Assembly (NCBI GenBank): GCA_034439915.1
Contig: JAWXBI010000074.1
Coordinates: 1 to 8,964 of the forward strand
Reading direction: 5' to 3'
Length of the DNA: 8,964 nt
Origin: JADJLQ01 sp034439915
GTDB taxonomy: Bacteria > Bacteroidota > Bacteroidia > Chitinophagales > Saprospiraceae
How positions within the stretch are numbered: the stretch's first letter is position 1; each line of letters begins with the position of its first letter. Below are positions 7,691 through 8,964 of the stretch, one piece after another. The notes under the pieces were generated by a model, which did not search any database, was not told the origin of the DNA, and saw nothing but the letters and a program-made list of their open reading frames with translations. The position numbers and the translations under genes were made by a program.

Positions 7691-7745
7691 TAAATATCTC
7701 CTCTTGCCCGGGTTTCAGATAAATAACCTGAGTCAGGTAAATCAT
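7677..7745 (-). pseudogene. Frameshifted N-terminal part of the DUF1330-like gene
   Basis: Starting at 7745 the minus strand reads MIYLTQVIYLKPGQEEIFNE, then FE, then TGA at 7677-7679. This is the expected first strand and helix for the protein that continues as DIALPAISRYEG in the next frame. Dropping one T from GAA-T-GAC joins E22 to the aspartate and gives a continuous protein of about 101 residues, the usual size for the family. The ATG overlaps the stop codon of the DUF4056 gene as ATGA, a typical sign of translational coupling. The cause may be a true mutation, a sequencing or assembly error, or less likely recoding; the sequence alone cannot decide. Confidence 0.75.
7698..7704 (-). promoter_or_regulatory. 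Shine-Dalgarno-like site before the internal ATG at 7690
   Basis: The minus strand carries AGAGGAG seven bases before the ATG at 7690. Strong Shine-Dalgarno sites are uncommon in Bacteroidota, and these bases also encode Q-E-E in the upstream frame. The match may therefore be a by-product of coding and not a selected ribosome site. If used, it would allow translation of the 83-residue product despite the frameshift. Confidence 0.4.
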
Positions 7746-8836
7746 ACTTTGACCCTACCGGGTTTTTTAAACTTTAACCTTGGTCGGGATTCTTTATAAA
7801 CCAAAGTCCCGTATTTTTTTTCACTTTCCTGAGCTGCATAATTGATCAGCATAGGAAAATCCCTTTGCGTAATGATGCCGTTAAAGTTCTGGGCAAATAT
7901 TTCCTCTACCGGAAATTTACTATTCAGTTGGATATAGATGCTGTAAAATTGATTGGGGTCGGCATTAAAAGAAAGCAAGGGAAGGCAAAGAGCGGGGATA
8001 TCCTCCAACCGGTGTGCATCAACTGGTAACAAGGTCGGCTGGATACAAGGATAGATTCCAAACTGCCTTTTTTTGATCACTTTGGCATTGGGCAGTTTGA
8101 CCCTGTTGGACCACCAATCGCCCTCTACAGACAACATGGCCTCATGCGTTTCCTCCAGCGTGAGCAAAGCATGAAGCTCGGCCAGCTTGTTTTTTAATAA
8201 TTGAGTCATCGCTTCTTCAAAAGGCAGATTGCTTTTTAAAGCTTCTATGCCCAGGCGCACTCCTAATAAATTGGAATAGGCATCTTCGATGGAAAAAGCG
8301 GAATACCGCTCCGGCAGCATAGGGATCAGGGACGTACCATTCCAGGTACCGATCTCATGCCAGACAGACAGGTCATACGCTATGCGTCCGGCCAGGATCA
8401 TAATATCACTATCGTCCATGGCTGCAGGGATGATAATTTGCAAAACCTTGGGACCACCTTCATAACCCAATTTGTGTGTAAAACTAAGCTGGCCCTCACC
8501 TCTGTTTTTCATGATCAGATGGTACAGGTAAGCTGTCCAGTCTGCCTGGTCGCGGACATGGCCGATATCTACAAACCCACCCAGACTTGTGTACAGGATG
8601 CCATTCCCTTCTTGTCTGCTGCCCAGGTATTTATGTGGTCCAATTAGATTGAGGCCGGTGATGTCATTGTACCTGACAAATGGCAGGCCTGCCATTTTTA
8701 CGTCAACCCCAAAAGAACAACAGGTGCGAATGATCCGGGGTGGGGGTGAAGCCAGTTTTTTGTCTGACCAGTCTAAAGGCCTCCCGGACAGGGGAATACA
8801 TAGTAATACATAGAAAACGAAAAGAAACTGCCGCAT
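7742..8836 (-). CDS. DUF4056 family protein, exported, function unknown
   Basis: The 364-residue product matches what I know of the DUF4056 family in length and motifs; the family has no established function. Residues 1-18 look like a signal peptide (MRQFLFVFYVLLCIPLSG). C13 lies in VLLC, a poor lipobox, so a lipoprotein is unlikely but not excluded. The conserved-looking parts are PRIIRTCCSFG (33-43), GGFVDIGHVRDQADWTAYL (86-104), WHEIGTW (159-165) and SIEDAYSNLLGVRLG (182-196), followed by a more variable second half and a basic tail (RPRLKFKKPGRVKV). The cluster H93, R95, D96, D99, H160, E161, E184 and D185 suggests an active or metal site, but that is inference. HEIGT is not a complete HExxH protease motif. 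The start is chosen for the signal peptide. No Shine-Dalgarno is seen. The stop overlaps the next gene's natural ATG. Confidence 0.85.
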   Translation of the reverse strand: MRQFLFVFYVLLCIPLSGRPLDWSDKKLASPPPRIIRTCCSFGVDVKMAGLPFVRYNDITGLNLIGPHKYLGSRQEGNGILYTSLGGFVDIGHVRDQADWTAYLYHLIMKNRGEGQLSFTHKLGYEGGPKVLQIIIPAAMDDSDIMILAGRIAYDLSVWHEIGTWNGTSLIPMLPERYSAFSIEDAYSNLLGVRLGIEALKSNLPFEEAMTQLLKNKLAELHALLTLEETHEAMLSVEGDWWSNRVKLPNAKVIKKRQFGIYPCIQPTLLPVDAHRLEDIPALCLPLLSFNADPNQFYSIYIQLNSKFPVEEIFAQNFNGIITQRDFPMLINYAAQESEKKYGTLVYKESRPRLKFKKPGRVKV

Positions 8837-8847
8837 AGATTGGACTA

Positions 8848-8855
8848 CAAAAGTA
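8848..8855 (-). promoter_or_regulatory. Bacteroidota-type -7 box (TACTTTTG) before the DUF4056 gene
   Basis: The minus strand reads TACTTTTG, an exact fit to the TAnnTTTG -7 element of Bacteroidota primary-sigma promoters. It lies 11 bases before the ATG at 8836, so the leader would be only a few bases long. I see no TTG at the expected -33 distance. It may be a weak internal promoter of the cluster or a chance match. Confidence 0.3.
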
Positions 8856-8900
8856 ACCCAAATAAGGGGCTATCCCTTCATCCGTAATCTTAATGATTAT

Positions 8901-8964
8901 TTAATATTGGATCAGTCGGGTGGAACCTAGGGGCGATTCGGGTGTCACCCGGGCAATATCTAAA
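8901..8964 (-). CDS. C-terminal end of an unidentified gene, cut by the window edge
   Basis: Reading leftward from the right edge, one frame is open for 20 codons (LDIARVTPESPLGSTRLIQY) and ends with TAA at 8901-8903. The GC-rich coding-like composition stops at that TAA, after which the DNA turns AT-rich for the 64-base gap before the DUF4056 start. Same strand and short gap suggest it belongs to the same transcription unit. Twenty open codons could occur by chance, and I do not recognise the protein from its tail. Confidence 0.45.
   Translation of the reverse strand, partial: LDIARVTPESPLGSTRLIQY

Noticed and set aside
7668..7704. Programmed +1 frameshift at GAA-TGA-C, like that of the release factor 2 gene
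   Set aside because: The slippery CTT codon is absent and the AGGAG site is too far upstream of the TGA compared with the known signal. A plain indel is simpler unless the TGA proves conserved.
8939..8951. Palindrome CGGGTGTCACCCG near the right edge as an operator or terminator
   Set aside because: It falls inside the open frame of the probable upstream gene (codons for A-R-V-T-P), has no T-run after it, and is easily explained by coding sequence.

Overview
The window looks like chromosomal DNA of a Bacteroidota bacterium, most likely of the Saprospiraceae/Chitinophagia kind. The main reason is the 2,100-residue protein on the left. It has a signal peptide, many two-cysteine beta-sandwich repeats of a type I associate with Saprospiraceae, SprB-like and PKD-like modules, and a C-terminal domain resembling the 'gliding motility-associated' (type B) sorting signal of the type IX secretion system (T9SS). 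The non-coding repeats, and one promoter-like TAnnTTTG box, fit the same phylum.

Layout. Bases 1-111 are a leader without a convincing promoter. Bases 112-6414 (+) encode the giant secreted repeat protein. Bases 6415-7438 are about 1 kb without a credible long gene, but rich in structure: a 9-bp hairpin just after the giant gene; a GC-rich repeat element of about 210 bp with three tandem 16-mers, bracketed by the 9-mer GACAAATTA; an AT-rich stretch with only doubtful short ORFs; and two copies of a composite hairpin repeat ending in AGTAAATCCCTACGGGAT. Bases 7439-8964 hold a leftward gene cluster that converges on the giant gene. In transcription order it consists of the tail of an unidentified gene cut by the window edge, a 364-residue exported DUF4056-family protein, and a small DUF1330-like protein.

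The most useful reading result is in the small gene. Its natural start overlaps the DUF4056 stop codon (ATGA), and the first 22 codons encode a fitting N-terminus. They then hit TGA one base out of frame with the remaining 80 or so codons. The intact 83-codon ORF that a gene caller would report is therefore probably a 5'-truncated version of a gene of about 101 codons. It starts at an internal ATG that happens to have a good Shine-Dalgarno sequence.

How the genes work together. The giant protein should be exported through Sec and then T9SS and act at the cell surface or outside the cell, probably in adhesion or matrix functions. No T9SS partner gene lies next to it. The DUF4056 and DUF1330-like proteins are probably translated from one message, but their joint function is unknown. 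I found no tRNA, rRNA, CRISPR array, intact insertion sequence, or defence or biosynthetic system in the window.
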